From Eleginops maclovinus (Eukaryota > Chordata > Actinopteri > Perciformes > Eleginopidae): a stretch of 64,000 bases of DNA. Within the stretch, counting starts at the first letter, position 1; each line of letters opens with the position of its first letter. The stretch spans positions 20,584,707 through 20,648,706 of the forward strand of contig NC_086354.1 in assembly GCF_036324505.1 (NCBI RefSeq), written 5' to 3'. The notes beneath the pieces are model-generated. The model was not told the origin of the DNA. It made no database searches and saw only the letters and a program-made list of their open reading frames with translations. The translations under genes were made by a program, and so were the position numbers. Shown one piece after another: positions 54,819 to 64,000 of the stretch.

Positions 54819-55071
54819 TCACTCAGTTTTCTCTCTGGTCCACTTGATCATAGTCTCTGGAGAGCGGTAGAGGAAGATGAGTTTGGCGTACATGTCCTCC
54901 TCCAGGTCCAGCTCCCCCGTCTCTCGCACCAGGAAGATGTCCGTGCACAGCTTGAGGATGCGGTCTACGTTGGGCAGCTCCTCGAACATGATGGTGTGAG
55001 AGATGCCGCTGAAGAACTCGCGCACAAACTTGCCAATGACCAGAACCACAGAGGCATACAGGCCCATGATC
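54819..55071 (-). CDS. piezo2: PIEZO2 last exon: inner pore helix and C-terminal domain
   Basis: This exon starts by completing a Gly codon split from the previous exon (GG|G), then reads [20 protein letters not shown] (pore-lining helix), [20 protein letters not shown] and the [15 protein letters not shown] terminus. It is nearly invariant in the family. The stop TGA is at 54821-54819. Confidence 0.96.
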
Positions 55072-58000
55072 CTGGACAGGAAAGAGAGGAAGGAAATTAG
55101 ATGAAATGGAGAATATGGCTTTACCTGGAGCCACATTATCCAGAGAGGTCTCCTCCTCACCCAAACAAACAGAACGGGTTATTTAAACCAATAAAACCAC
55201 AAAAAAGTTTTTCTCCAAAATAGTTTTGCAGTGTGCTTCAACTGGATAAAAAGTACATTTATGACAGAAAATCATCACACTGACTCATGCAAACAGAGGG
55301 GGTGGCAGCATTTAAGGTGACCGAAGAAAACACTCCTGCGTTTAAAAAATATTGGAACATTTAGGATATAAATAAAGTACACAGCTCAACAAAATCGATA
55401 CCATTGGTCGAGTTGTTTATAGACATTTCTAAGGGGAAAAAGGGACATATTTGTCCTTTAAATGTAGAAGTTACTAAAAAAACTTTGCAGGGTCTCAAGA
55501 TGCTAAATCCCCTTGTAATCAAAAGCAACTTCAGTTAAAATCAACAGACCTTTATATTCTAACTAGTTGTACAGCTTTAGAAAATGAGCTAAATGTTTTT
55601 CATAGTAGATACAGATACTGTATATGTCACAGATATTTCCCCTCATACCCGTATCCAGCCAGAAAGCCCAGGCTGGGGGGGCTGACTTGGTCGCTGAACA
55701 CGTAGAGATCCAGGCCGGTTTCATTCTTGGTCTGGTTTCTCTTCGGGATCGGGCCGGGCTGCATCTGGTTGACGATCCACCACTCATGGATCTGTTCCGT
55801 AAAGTTCGCCGTTCGCTTCAACGTCAGGCTTATGTTCAACATCTTTTGATCTGCAGTAACGCAATAAGAATAAAACCTATTATTACCATTATTCTGATAG
55901 CAAAGGCTTTACCTTCTAGAAGCATTTCTCCCTTTCTAGTACTTATATTCCTACAAGACCTCGAGGCTCTTAAGTGTCTTTTCGTCACCAAATAAAGTGT
56001 AAACTATGCAAAATGTCTTATTCAGTCCCATCCACACAGTGATCAAGTTGTTCACCGTCATAAAGATGATCCACAGACTTGGCATCCGAGTCAGAGGGGG
56101 CTCGAATGAAACGAGGGAAGATTTCTTTGAGGATCCTGCAGAGGAAGAGAGGCCGGTTTACTGCAAACTGTTTTATGCTCCTCAGTTTTTCAATATGTCA
56201 GAGTAACCTGAACTGCCAATTTAAATGACGACAAAGTGAGTAGCTCATCTGTTCAGCTCCTGATCATCGCAGTGACAAAGTGCTGAGAGAAGCTGATAAA
56301 CTTACACTTGTGAAGTGGTTCCGGTCCCATTCAGGATCTCTATGAGCTCCTTCTTTGTCTCCGAGTCGAGAGCAGTCACTCGTTTTCCCGACGCTATTTC
56401 AGCCTTGGCACCAAAAGTGAGGTTTCTGAGAGCACGAAAGGAAAAAACAAAGAAAATGTTTTGACTGATCGTATTAACCTCCAGCTCTTTGTGAGTCCTG
56501 CTTTTTATTTTTAAATCTGTTTCGTAGGTCATTTTTAACCCTACTATCATCGACTTGTAAAGCACCTTGAGAGGAAGTTGATTTTAAAGTGCAATACAAA
56601 TGAAATGTATTATTGTCATACACCAGTTGTGCAAGCAGACAGAATCAATCAGAATCAAAGACCTTTATTAGTCCCACAGCGGGGACATTTACAGTGTTAG
56701 ATATAAGAGTTAAAAAAAGAGACATGAAATAATAAAAAGAGTAAAGCACACATTAGTAATGAAATAAAAATAAAGACAAATAAGTACACAACCATTGCTA
56801 AAACACGAGTGACATAGATGGCATTGAAGTATTGTCACCTTAAAAGAATATTAGTTGGGACATTTATAAAAAGAAGAATTTGATTAAAGCGCCGTTCAAA
56901 TTGTAGAAAGCAGCAACACAATTTCACGACTAGAAAAGTAGGATTTTTCATATTCCTGCAGGACCTTTTTTTAGTGCATGTATGTGTGGCTGTTTATTGA
57001 AAATGTCTTGCCATTAAATATGTAGTCATCTATTTTAAATCCAAGACTTTGGATGATTTAGAATGAAGTGTTGAAAGTTCTTTGTAATATTTTATGATGA
57101 CACCCAAAATAAAAAAAGCTAAAGGAAGCCATAAATGTTATTTATGGTGCTGTTAGATTGCTGTGTTGTTGTTTCCATAAATGTTGCCTTTACAGCACTG
57201 GAATGATTGGAAATGTTTGGTTTGAACTGGTTGTAAACAATCCTACGCAGCCCCCACTGTAATGTCATTCTAAAAACAGTATCATCACATATGTAGATAC
57301 AAGCATGCATGACGAACGGACAACACGTGGAAGGGATATCCGCTGCGTACCTTTGCACGGACCAGGCCACGGTGATGGGGAACTCCTCGTCGCTGTTCAG
57401 CATTTCGATCAGGTTTTTCCTGCTGGGCGGGCTGATGGTCCACAGAGAGTTGGAGCTGCCTTTCAGCTCTGCGATGATCAGGTCGTCCTTGCTGTAGCTC
57501 TCCAGCCACTGCAAGGCGTCCTGATAACCACAGCATAAACAATATTAAAGTGTGTAGAATTATTAGCCAACACAGCGGTGTGACTCTAAGCAGGGAATAA
57601 CTGGAAGTGGAACCTCTCAATGAAGAAGAATTTCACCAGCTTTTGAGTGGATTGTTATTAATAATCAATGAATCATTTACATGATTGAGCATAAATGCAG
57701 AGGATTTTACAACATTACAAACAGAACTGACATCCATCCTTGTTTCTGTTTTATATTTCTCATACTCACATCGTTTTTCTTGTATCTCTGAAGAAACTTG
57801 TTATACTGGACTGTTGACACATTCTGCAGTTGTTTTTGCTGAGCGCTCATGGTGAAGATGGGCTGTGAGAAGAGGAAGTGTTTGTTTATTTAAGTAATTA
57901 CACTCTGTCTCCAAAAAAACACAATCAAACATTAAATGCTGCAGTTCGATTATTCTCCCTCTCTAGAAAAACATAATCTTAATCCTCTGGCTGCTCTCTC

Positions 58001-59226
58001 CCAGACATCACAAATCAAAAAGTGACAAGCCATTTAAATAAGGACCGGGCCTTTGAATCAATCACAGATCTTTTTACTCCCTGTAGGTCTACTTGAACTC
58101 TACTCAAATGATGCAGGATTTCATGTCATTACAAAAGGACTTGGCTTTGATGGGAGTTTTATCAGTAAAGCAATGTGCAGGATTGTTAAGCCTCAGATTA
58201 CTTGATGAAATAAACGTTGTGCACACCTGAAAGCCAGCCAGCGTGATCGAAAACGACACGTCCAGCGGCGTGTTGACCACTCCAGCCACGGACTTGACGA
58301 GGGACATGAAGAGGAGCGGGAACCACACGATGCAGATCAGCAGCACCACAATCATCCCCCCCATCCCGTACTTCACCACCTTCTTCTTCTTCTGGCCTCG
58401 CGGCTGGGGGTACCTCTGCGGACGCAGGCAGAAACAGGACATTAAGATGTGTGTTCCTGTAGTATTTCCTCAATACTAGAGTGCATTGTTATACTATTTT
58501 TCAGTCTGCTGGCTTTAGGATTTAGAGAAAGACAAGAGTCTCATTAAAAAGAAAGAAGGTTAGAGGCCCTGTTATGCTTTTGAGGGTTTTCCTTTTCCTT
58601 TAATGTGTTATTTAGGTGTTTTTGTTCAAGTAAATGGTCTGCAAACGCTAAAATCCCACAAAAATAACAATAGATCCACCTTCAAAAGGAACATTTCAGC
58701 ATGGATTCCTACATGACAGACTCTGGCTCTGAAGTGAGTCTCTCTCACACACTGATGGCACAATGATAAACACCTTCTCAGACTCTCTCCAGCACTTCAG
58801 TATGAAGATGTGAGCGTAGATGTCCTCCACACAGATCCAGCTGGACAGAGACAGCGAGGTGTCCGTCCAAACCCAGTCCATCACCGCCCGCAGCTCTGTC
58901 AGGAACGGTACCAGACGGAAACTACACACAACAGTTAGTTATTCTGGGAACATATATATGAGGTAAAAAAGTATGATTCAATATCTTAATACAGAAAAAT
59001 CACTTTCAGAAATATGTTCATTGTGTACAAGAGAAGAACGGGCCTAATAATATAAGCTCTGGTGTTTGTTGTTCATGTTTATTTATATTTATTTTAGAAA
59101 TAAAAGTCTCCTGTGGGTTTGTGAACAACTATATTCTATTAAAAACAGTAATAAAAAGAAGCCATTTGGTGGCCACTCATTTGTTTTTTACTAGATTACT
59201 TAAATAAAATAAAATAAATAAAATAA

Positions 59227-59273
<47 letters not shown>

Positions 59274-62200
59274 AATAAATAGAATAAAATAAATAAAATA
59301 AAATAAAATAAATAAAATAAAATAAATAAAATAAAATAAAATAAATAGAATTGCATAGCCAGATATCTGTAGTATTCATTAAACCCCCCCAAAATAATAT
59401 ATTGAACTGAAGACAACTTATTTTAACCTATAGAGGTAGATAATACTCTAGTTACTAAAGGTGTAGTTTGTAAATGTGAAATTCAGTTAATCAATACATA
59501 TTAAATAATAATGGCATGACGAGGGTTTTAGCTAATGACTATTTTCCTAATTAATTAAGATTTAGTCTATAAAATGTGTAGAGAACTCTCTGGAAAGTCT
59601 ATAAATATTTATTTTTTATTTGATCTACTTACCAAAACCGAAAGATACACAATTGATTATGATATTAAATATTCCAAAAAGGAATATTCGACGTCATACT
59701 TTTATCTTATTTTATTTATCTCTAAATTGGAGCAACTGCTACAAAATGCATTTTCCCACAGAGATATATAAAGAATGTCTGATTCTGAAAAGCAGATTTA
59801 AGAAGCAGGAAAAGCATTATTTGTTTTTGCTTAACAAATAATGTTAACCTGACCTATCATTTCAGCACTAGATGTTACAGAAAGGACCTGAATACTAACG
59901 CTTAACTTAACAATAACAAATGTTGATTTCTCTTCTAGGTAAATGGTTTCCCCGTTCTGAAACAGGAAGCCTCAGGTGTAATCTTGTGTGTCTCTTTTCT
60001 ATTCCTGTAGCAGCAGCAGCAGCGTGATGTCATGACCGGAGCCTTGGCCCTGTTTGCCCAGCTGGAAGAAATGAGATTCTCCCAGATGAACTCACCCTTG
60101 AAACAGGAAGAGGTTGACATAATTGTAGCTCTTGGTGAGGAAGTTTCCCAACACGCGGGTGGGATAACCACAGCGGATCTGATAGGCTGAAAGCCCGAAG
60201 TAGATGCACTTGACAAAATACCACATCTGAGCGACCTTGTTCTCGTTGAAACGCCTAAGAGGGGAACACAAGAGAGACAGGTTGTGAAAAAGAACGATGA
60301 AGTAGTTTTGTTTTGTTCATTTCTTTTTAGGCACCACAATCCCAATATGCAGTTGCATTTTAATAATACTAACTTGAGTGCAATGGGAAAAAAGTCTTTA
60401 GAGATATGAAATGTTCATGGAATACATCTTTTAATAATGTTTTAACTTATTTGAAAAGACAGAAAACAGAGCTAAAAAACATACACCAAAGACTCTAACC
60501 CCTATTTTAGAGAGAAAGTTAACCCGCAAATAAAAAATGGTTATAGTTTGTTTAAAACAACATAGTTCGTACATGAAACTGCTCACAACGAGGTCTGTGG
60601 ATCTTCAATAACTAGGATATGATTATTTGAATCGAGACATACTGTAGCTGTTGAGTTTTGAAAGAAATATATATATTTTGCACTTCAAATCAAATGCTAT
60701 CTAGTTCAGTTATATTAGAGAGGACACACATCTCTACGGCCAAAAACACGACTAAAACTGAAACAATCTAGACTGATAAACATCACTCAATGTAAGAGGA
60801 GAAACTATGGATTTTGGGTTGAACTGACCCTCTATCAGGAAGCTTAATGACCTTAGGCTGAATAAAGAACAAGTCTTATTGGACATTATGATTGAGTCCT
60901 TACTTTTCAGTGACTCCTGGCAGGATGAAGAACATCCAGAAGTGGATCCCAAAGACCAGGATGACCTGGAAGATGACTTTTCCCACGACAGACTTCCTGA
61001 GGTAGAGGGCCCGGTCCACCACCATGGTGCCAAACTGGATCAGCACCATGACCAGGAAGGGTCCCGGCACCTGATCCTCCGACAGCGATGACGTGATGTC
61101 TGCAGCCGAGTGTTTCTACAAGGGAAGAAAATAAACGTTAACTTTGTCAGAAGTGATTTTGATTCTGGGTCTAAATGTTATTTTTAAACCTACACCAAAC
61201 GCCCAGAAGCCAAACACGATGATGATGAAGTCGACGGTGTCAGCGAGGAACATCAGCACGTAGACGTCTGTGACCGCGCTGTACTCCGGGTGGACCAGGT
61301 TGTAGAAGAACTGCCTCATGGGAAGGTAGATCTCCAGGAACCTGAGAAAAAAAACAAACAATAAGCTTCGTTAGTTACCTGTTCTTGAGAAATGTATTTT
61401 TAAAAGCCACTAACACACTTTTAAAAATAATTACACTTAAGTAAAATCATCCCATGCATGTTTTTTGGAGTTGTTTTATATCGTCTAATGACACTACTTA
61501 GGAGTAGTAGGACGGCTAAAGTTGTTTACCTACTCCACTTGAGAAGGTTTCTTTTACACATGCAAACCAAAGTATATATTTATGTAGTCTAATGCTCTTC
61601 ATGGGGTCCGGGGGTTCATCTGGCTATTAGGATTACCTGGCACACACTTCTAATACACTGCCTGGCCAAAACAAAAGGACACACACTCTAATATTTCGTT
61701 GGACCGCCTTTAGCTTTGATTACGGCACGCATTCGAGGTGGCATCGTTTCCACGAGCTTCTGCAACGTCACAACATTTATTTCTGTCTTGCATTAATTTT
61801 CTTTTGATATTTTATTGATGACAGGAGATTCACAAAGTCTTCTCCAGCACATCCCAAAGATTCTCAATCGGGTTCAGGTCTGGACTCTGTGGGGGCCAAT
61901 CCATGTGTGAAAATGATGTCTCATGCTCCCTGAACCACTCTTTAACAATCTGAGCCCGATGGATCCTGGCATTGTCATCTTGGAACATGCCCATGCCATC
62001 AGGGGAGAAAAAATCCATTGATGGAATAACCTGGTCGTTCAGTATGTTCAGGTATTCAGCTGACCTCATTCTTTGGGCACATTGCTGAACCTAGACCAGA
62101 CCAACTGCAGCAACCCCAGATCATAGCACTGCCCCCCACAGGCTTGTGACCTTTGTTTTTGGCCAGGCAGTGTATAAGGTGACATGGGATTTATCATTAT

Positions 62201-63097
62201 AAAATACAGGTTCAAACCATTCTGCAGTTTAAGAGCCTGGCATGAATCTGACATACTATTCTAAGGCTCTTTTCTCAAGGCTAAGGAAGATATGACTGAA
62301 AGAGGCGATATTATGAGCAAATTGTTCAGCAGGGACTTGTTTCTTCATCCCTTACTTAAACAATAAAACAGTCCATCTGTCAGTCTGTCAGCGTGGGATT
62401 GTAAGTGACTGTATTTGGTCTCGAGCTTCAAAAAGCCTTCTAAACGCACAGCTGTTTTACAATGGAAACTTTGAATTAGGAAAAGGCTATTTGTGGTTAT
62501 TTAATTGCATTTGTGTTTGTTTGTATTTTATGACCAATTCTGTCTGACGTTGTTTGTCTGCAACTCGTTGTTTTATAAAATGTTAACGATTGACTAAATT
62601 ACCATTCTCTTTGTGTTTCAGTTACAGCTGTGGACGTAATATCTCAGAAACCACTTGTTCCACGGTGATTAAATCAAACCAGTAACATGTTTTGACTGTC
62701 TGGTGCAGCACTTACAAAAATTACACTGACTGGCCAAACGGGAAAGCGGTAATTAAAGGTCTAAATTTAGACCTTTGAAAGGTTTCAGCTGCTGTATGTC
62801 ACTGATATAATTTTCCATTATTCCTTTTGAGTATTTGCTGAGCACAGTTCTCATCAAAGCCCTCATAAAGTTACACGCTTTCTTGTATAATCACGTGTGT
62901 TGGCCAGTAAGCAGCCGTGGACAACAAAACACCACCCTTATGAGCCAGCTGTGCTTCACCGTACCGCTTAATGATGAAGGCTTTCCCCTTGAGGAGCTGC
63001 TCCCTCAGCTTCTCCATGATCATCTGTTTTCGGGTCTTCTGATGGACGCTGGCCTCGCTGCCGTCCTTGTGGCTGCTGTGGTGGGAAGTGGTACTTC
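54819..63097 (-). CDS. piezo2: PIEZO2 mechanosensitive channel, C-terminal part (12 exons)
   Basis: Exons are 63097-62965, 61341-61194, 61115-60904, 60254-60096, 58921-58774, 58415-58227, 57862-57770, 57520-57351, 56425-56306, 56135-56056, 55850-55649 and 55071-54819 (stop). Phases agree throughout, giving 634 residues plus a partial first codon. The order is a cytosolic linker with [12 protein letters not shown], then membrane helices with [19 protein letters not shown] and VDRALYLRK. The anchor follows ([19 protein letters not shown] to [19 protein letters not shown]), then outer helix [20 protein letters not shown], extracellular cap (about 312-550), inner helix [20 protein letters not shown] and a C-terminal domain ending [14 protein letters not shown]. 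Known role: a trimeric cation channel for touch and proprioception. PIEZO2 is preferred to PIEZO1 by [24 protein letters not shown] and REKT, and by the adjoining NAPG. Which fish piezo2 paralogue it is cannot be told here. Confidence 0.95.
55649..57862 (-). CDS. piezo2: PIEZO2 cap (extracellular) exons
   Basis: Five exons (57862-57770, 57520-57351, 56425-56306, 56135-56056, 55850-55649) encode the cap from [12 protein letters not shown] to [12 protein letters not shown]. Family anchors are [11 protein letters not shown], the [18 protein letters not shown] block and EWW. The stretches between anchors differ strongly from mammalian PIEZO2. N-glycosylation sequons seen are NVS, NLT, NGT, NIS, NFT, NQT and NET. 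Confidence 0.9.
56426..57350. other. PIEZO2 intron with an inverted retroposon tail
   Basis: Positions 56640-56690 read gaatcaatcagaatcaaaga then cctttattagtcccacag. On the minus strand this is a ...GGGACTAATAAAGG tail followed by TTGATTCTGATT, matching the retroposon-like ends elsewhere in the window. Nothing else was recognised. Confidence 0.45.
58559..58660 (+). mobile_element. TTAA-ended MITE-like element, copy D (left-end fragment)
   Basis: The sequence ttagaggccctgttatgctt, then aatgtgttatttaggtgttt, then caagtaaatggtctgcaaac and gctaaaatccca follows the first 100 bp of copies B and C. The remainder is absent. It sits in a PIEZO2 intron, about 110 bp from an exon. Confidence 0.55.
58922..60095. 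other. PIEZO2 intron carrying an AT-rich simple repeat
   Basis: This intron contains the (AAAT)n/(AAAAT)n array at 59203-59348 and otherwise AT-rich sequence. No exon was recognised. Confidence 0.6.
59203..59348. repeat. (AAAT)n / (AAAAT)n simple repeat
   Basis: A run of taaa/taaaa units with a pure (AAAT) core at 59228-59273, flanked by mixed aaaat and aaat units. It is intronic in PIEZO2. Confidence 0.95.
61656..62172 (-). mobile_element. Tc1/mariner-type deletion derivative with intact ends
   Basis: The left end cactgcctggccaaaacaaa and the right end tttgtttttggccaggcagtg are near-perfect inverted repeats of about 25 bp. Both are flanked by TA, the duplicated target of this superfamily. 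The 517-bp element keeps only the C-terminal part of a transposase on the minus strand (61830-62069), with a DDE-type aspartate in FQDDNA and the signature [19 protein letters not shown] full element would be more than twice as long, so this is an internally deleted copy. Confidence 0.85.
61830..62069 (-). pseudogene. Tc1-like transposase, C-terminal fragment
   Basis: About 79 codons remain open: a helix-rich stretch ending in [20 protein letters not shown], then WFREHE, then [19 protein letters not shown]. The catalytic Asp of FQDDNA and the final acidic residue of the DDE triad are visible. The first catalytic Asp and the DNA-binding domain are missing, so it cannot be active. Confidence 0.85.
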
Positions 63098-64000
63098 CTG
63101 TGGAAACAATTTACATTTCCAGCTGCAAATGAAACGTGACGAGGCGCTGATAAAGAGATGAGATCCACAAAAACAAAGACTCACTTCAGGGGTGAAGGCT
63201 AGACAACACAAGCCTTGTTTTTGTAGTAAGAGCTCAAAGGATTCCTTCTCTTTATTATTTTTTCCGGGATAATATTTTAAAAAGAGGAATGGCTATGGGC
63301 TTTTTTGGGGGGAAGAGTGTGGGTGGTCCTACTCATGTTTTAAAACAGTTGTCTAGTTCAATGGCTCTCAACATCGTCAAGTCGCATTGATCGCTCCTAA
63401 ACTGTCTTAAGATACATCTTTAAATGGTAAATTATCAAACTCACACTCACACTCACACACACACCGTTGGCCATCCGGGGCAATTTGAATTTCAGTATCT
63501 TGCCTAATGACAGTTTGACAATGTTGACCACAGGGCCAGGGATTGAACCAAAACCCTCTAATTGATGGACAACCATCTGTTAACTAAATTTGAGCTATTT
63601 TATATCTTTTAGCATATGCATATACAGGCTAATCTAAATCAAACCATACACTTTATACCTATATCTACAAAATATAGTCAAATAAATGAACCAGTGTCCA
63701 CAGAGGCCACGGAGTGATTATTCAATGTCCTGCTAAGCTTGTTTTGACTAAAATACCATCGAAATGACTCATCTTTAGTCATTGTCGATCCATCTTATTC
63801 AATCTTCAATTAAACCTTTAGTTTGAACTGGATAACACTGAAGCTGGAACCAATTTTCCATCACACCATCTACTTCCTGAGCCACACAATTGGCACTATA
63901 CTCTGGGAAGTGGTTTATTGCTCTTTGGTTTCTTAACATTTCGGCAACTGATTACTAAAAGCTGAGCATACATGGCATTAATACTATGGGCGATGTAATC
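63098..64000. other. PIEZO2 intron, right edge
   Basis: The next upstream PIEZO2 exon was not recognised. A degraded, minus-oriented tRNA-SINE-like fragment lies at about 63465-63565 (ccatccggggcaatttgaat, tatcttgcctaatgacagtt, gccagggattgaacc). The rest is AT-rich. Confidence 0.45.
63465..63565 (-). repeat. Degraded tRNA-SINE-like fragment
   Basis: Read on the minus strand it has a B-box-like ggttcaatccctggc followed by words matching the ...ggcaagatactga...attgccccgg body of a common teleost SINE. Substitutions are frequent and the A box is lost. Confidence 0.45.

Larger units (their letters stand above)
61342..62964. other. PIEZO2 intron holding the Tc1-like element
   Basis: This 1.6-kb intron consists of unique AT-rich flanks around the Tc1/mariner remnant at 61656-62172. 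No additional exon was recognised in the flanks. Confidence 0.6.

Noticed and set aside
54819..63097. PIEZO1 as the identity of the channel
   Set aside because: The inner helix and C-terminal residues ([28 protein letters not shown]) and the NAPG neighbour fit PIEZO2. Only the cap is ambiguous.

Overview
The window is a typical teleost (ray-finned fish) chromosomal segment. It has intron-containing vertebrate genes with GT/AG junctions, long CA/TG and tetranucleotide microsatellites, a tRNA-derived SINE, a Tc1/mariner remnant and several families of small non-autonomous repeats. I assembled exons by hand from splice sites, reading-phase continuity and recognised protein families. No search was run.

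Four protein-coding genes were found. (1) MTCL1 (microtubule crosslinking factor 1, SOGA2/CCDC165) lies on the minus strand. Its first coding exon is at 37915-38745. Further exons are at 34047-34271, 33193-33351, 8039-8098, 6267-7643 and 1356-1496, and the 3' part continues off the left edge. One intron is about 25 kb and is full of repeats. (2) RAB12, a small GTPase, is complete on the minus strand in six exons (41728-46293, 242 aa). (3) NAPG (gamma-SNAP) is complete on the plus strand in twelve exons (47893-51436, 311 aa), including an 18-nt microexon. (4) PIEZO2, a mechanosensitive channel, is represented on the minus strand by its last twelve coding exons (54819-63097). These cover the final membrane helices, anchor, outer helix, cap, inner pore helix and C-terminal domain. 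The 5' part lies off the right edge.

Layout: MTCL1 and RAB12 run the same way, with the RAB12 3' end facing the MTCL1 promoter. RAB12 and NAPG are head to head across about 1.6 kb, and both promoters carry CRE/ATF-type sites. NAPG and PIEZO2 converge tail to tail. All four genes have orthologues on human 18p11, so this is a conserved syntenic block that is compacted and partly rearranged here. The genes act in separate processes (microtubule organisation, endosomal Rab signalling, SNARE recycling, touch and proprioception) and form no pathway or operon.

Non-coding content: the introns hold a three-copy tandem array of about 475 bp, a family of TTAA-flanked MITE-like elements (one near-complete copy and three partial ones), the Tc1-like deletion derivative with clear inverted repeats and TA duplications, a SINE, degraded repeats, and large simple repeats. 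I found no tRNA, rRNA, CRISPR array, operon or convincing new biological system. The most interesting leads are the repeat families, the diverged glycosylation-rich PIEZO2 cap, the isolated 60-nt MTCL1 exon, and the RAB12-NAPG head-to-head arrangement.
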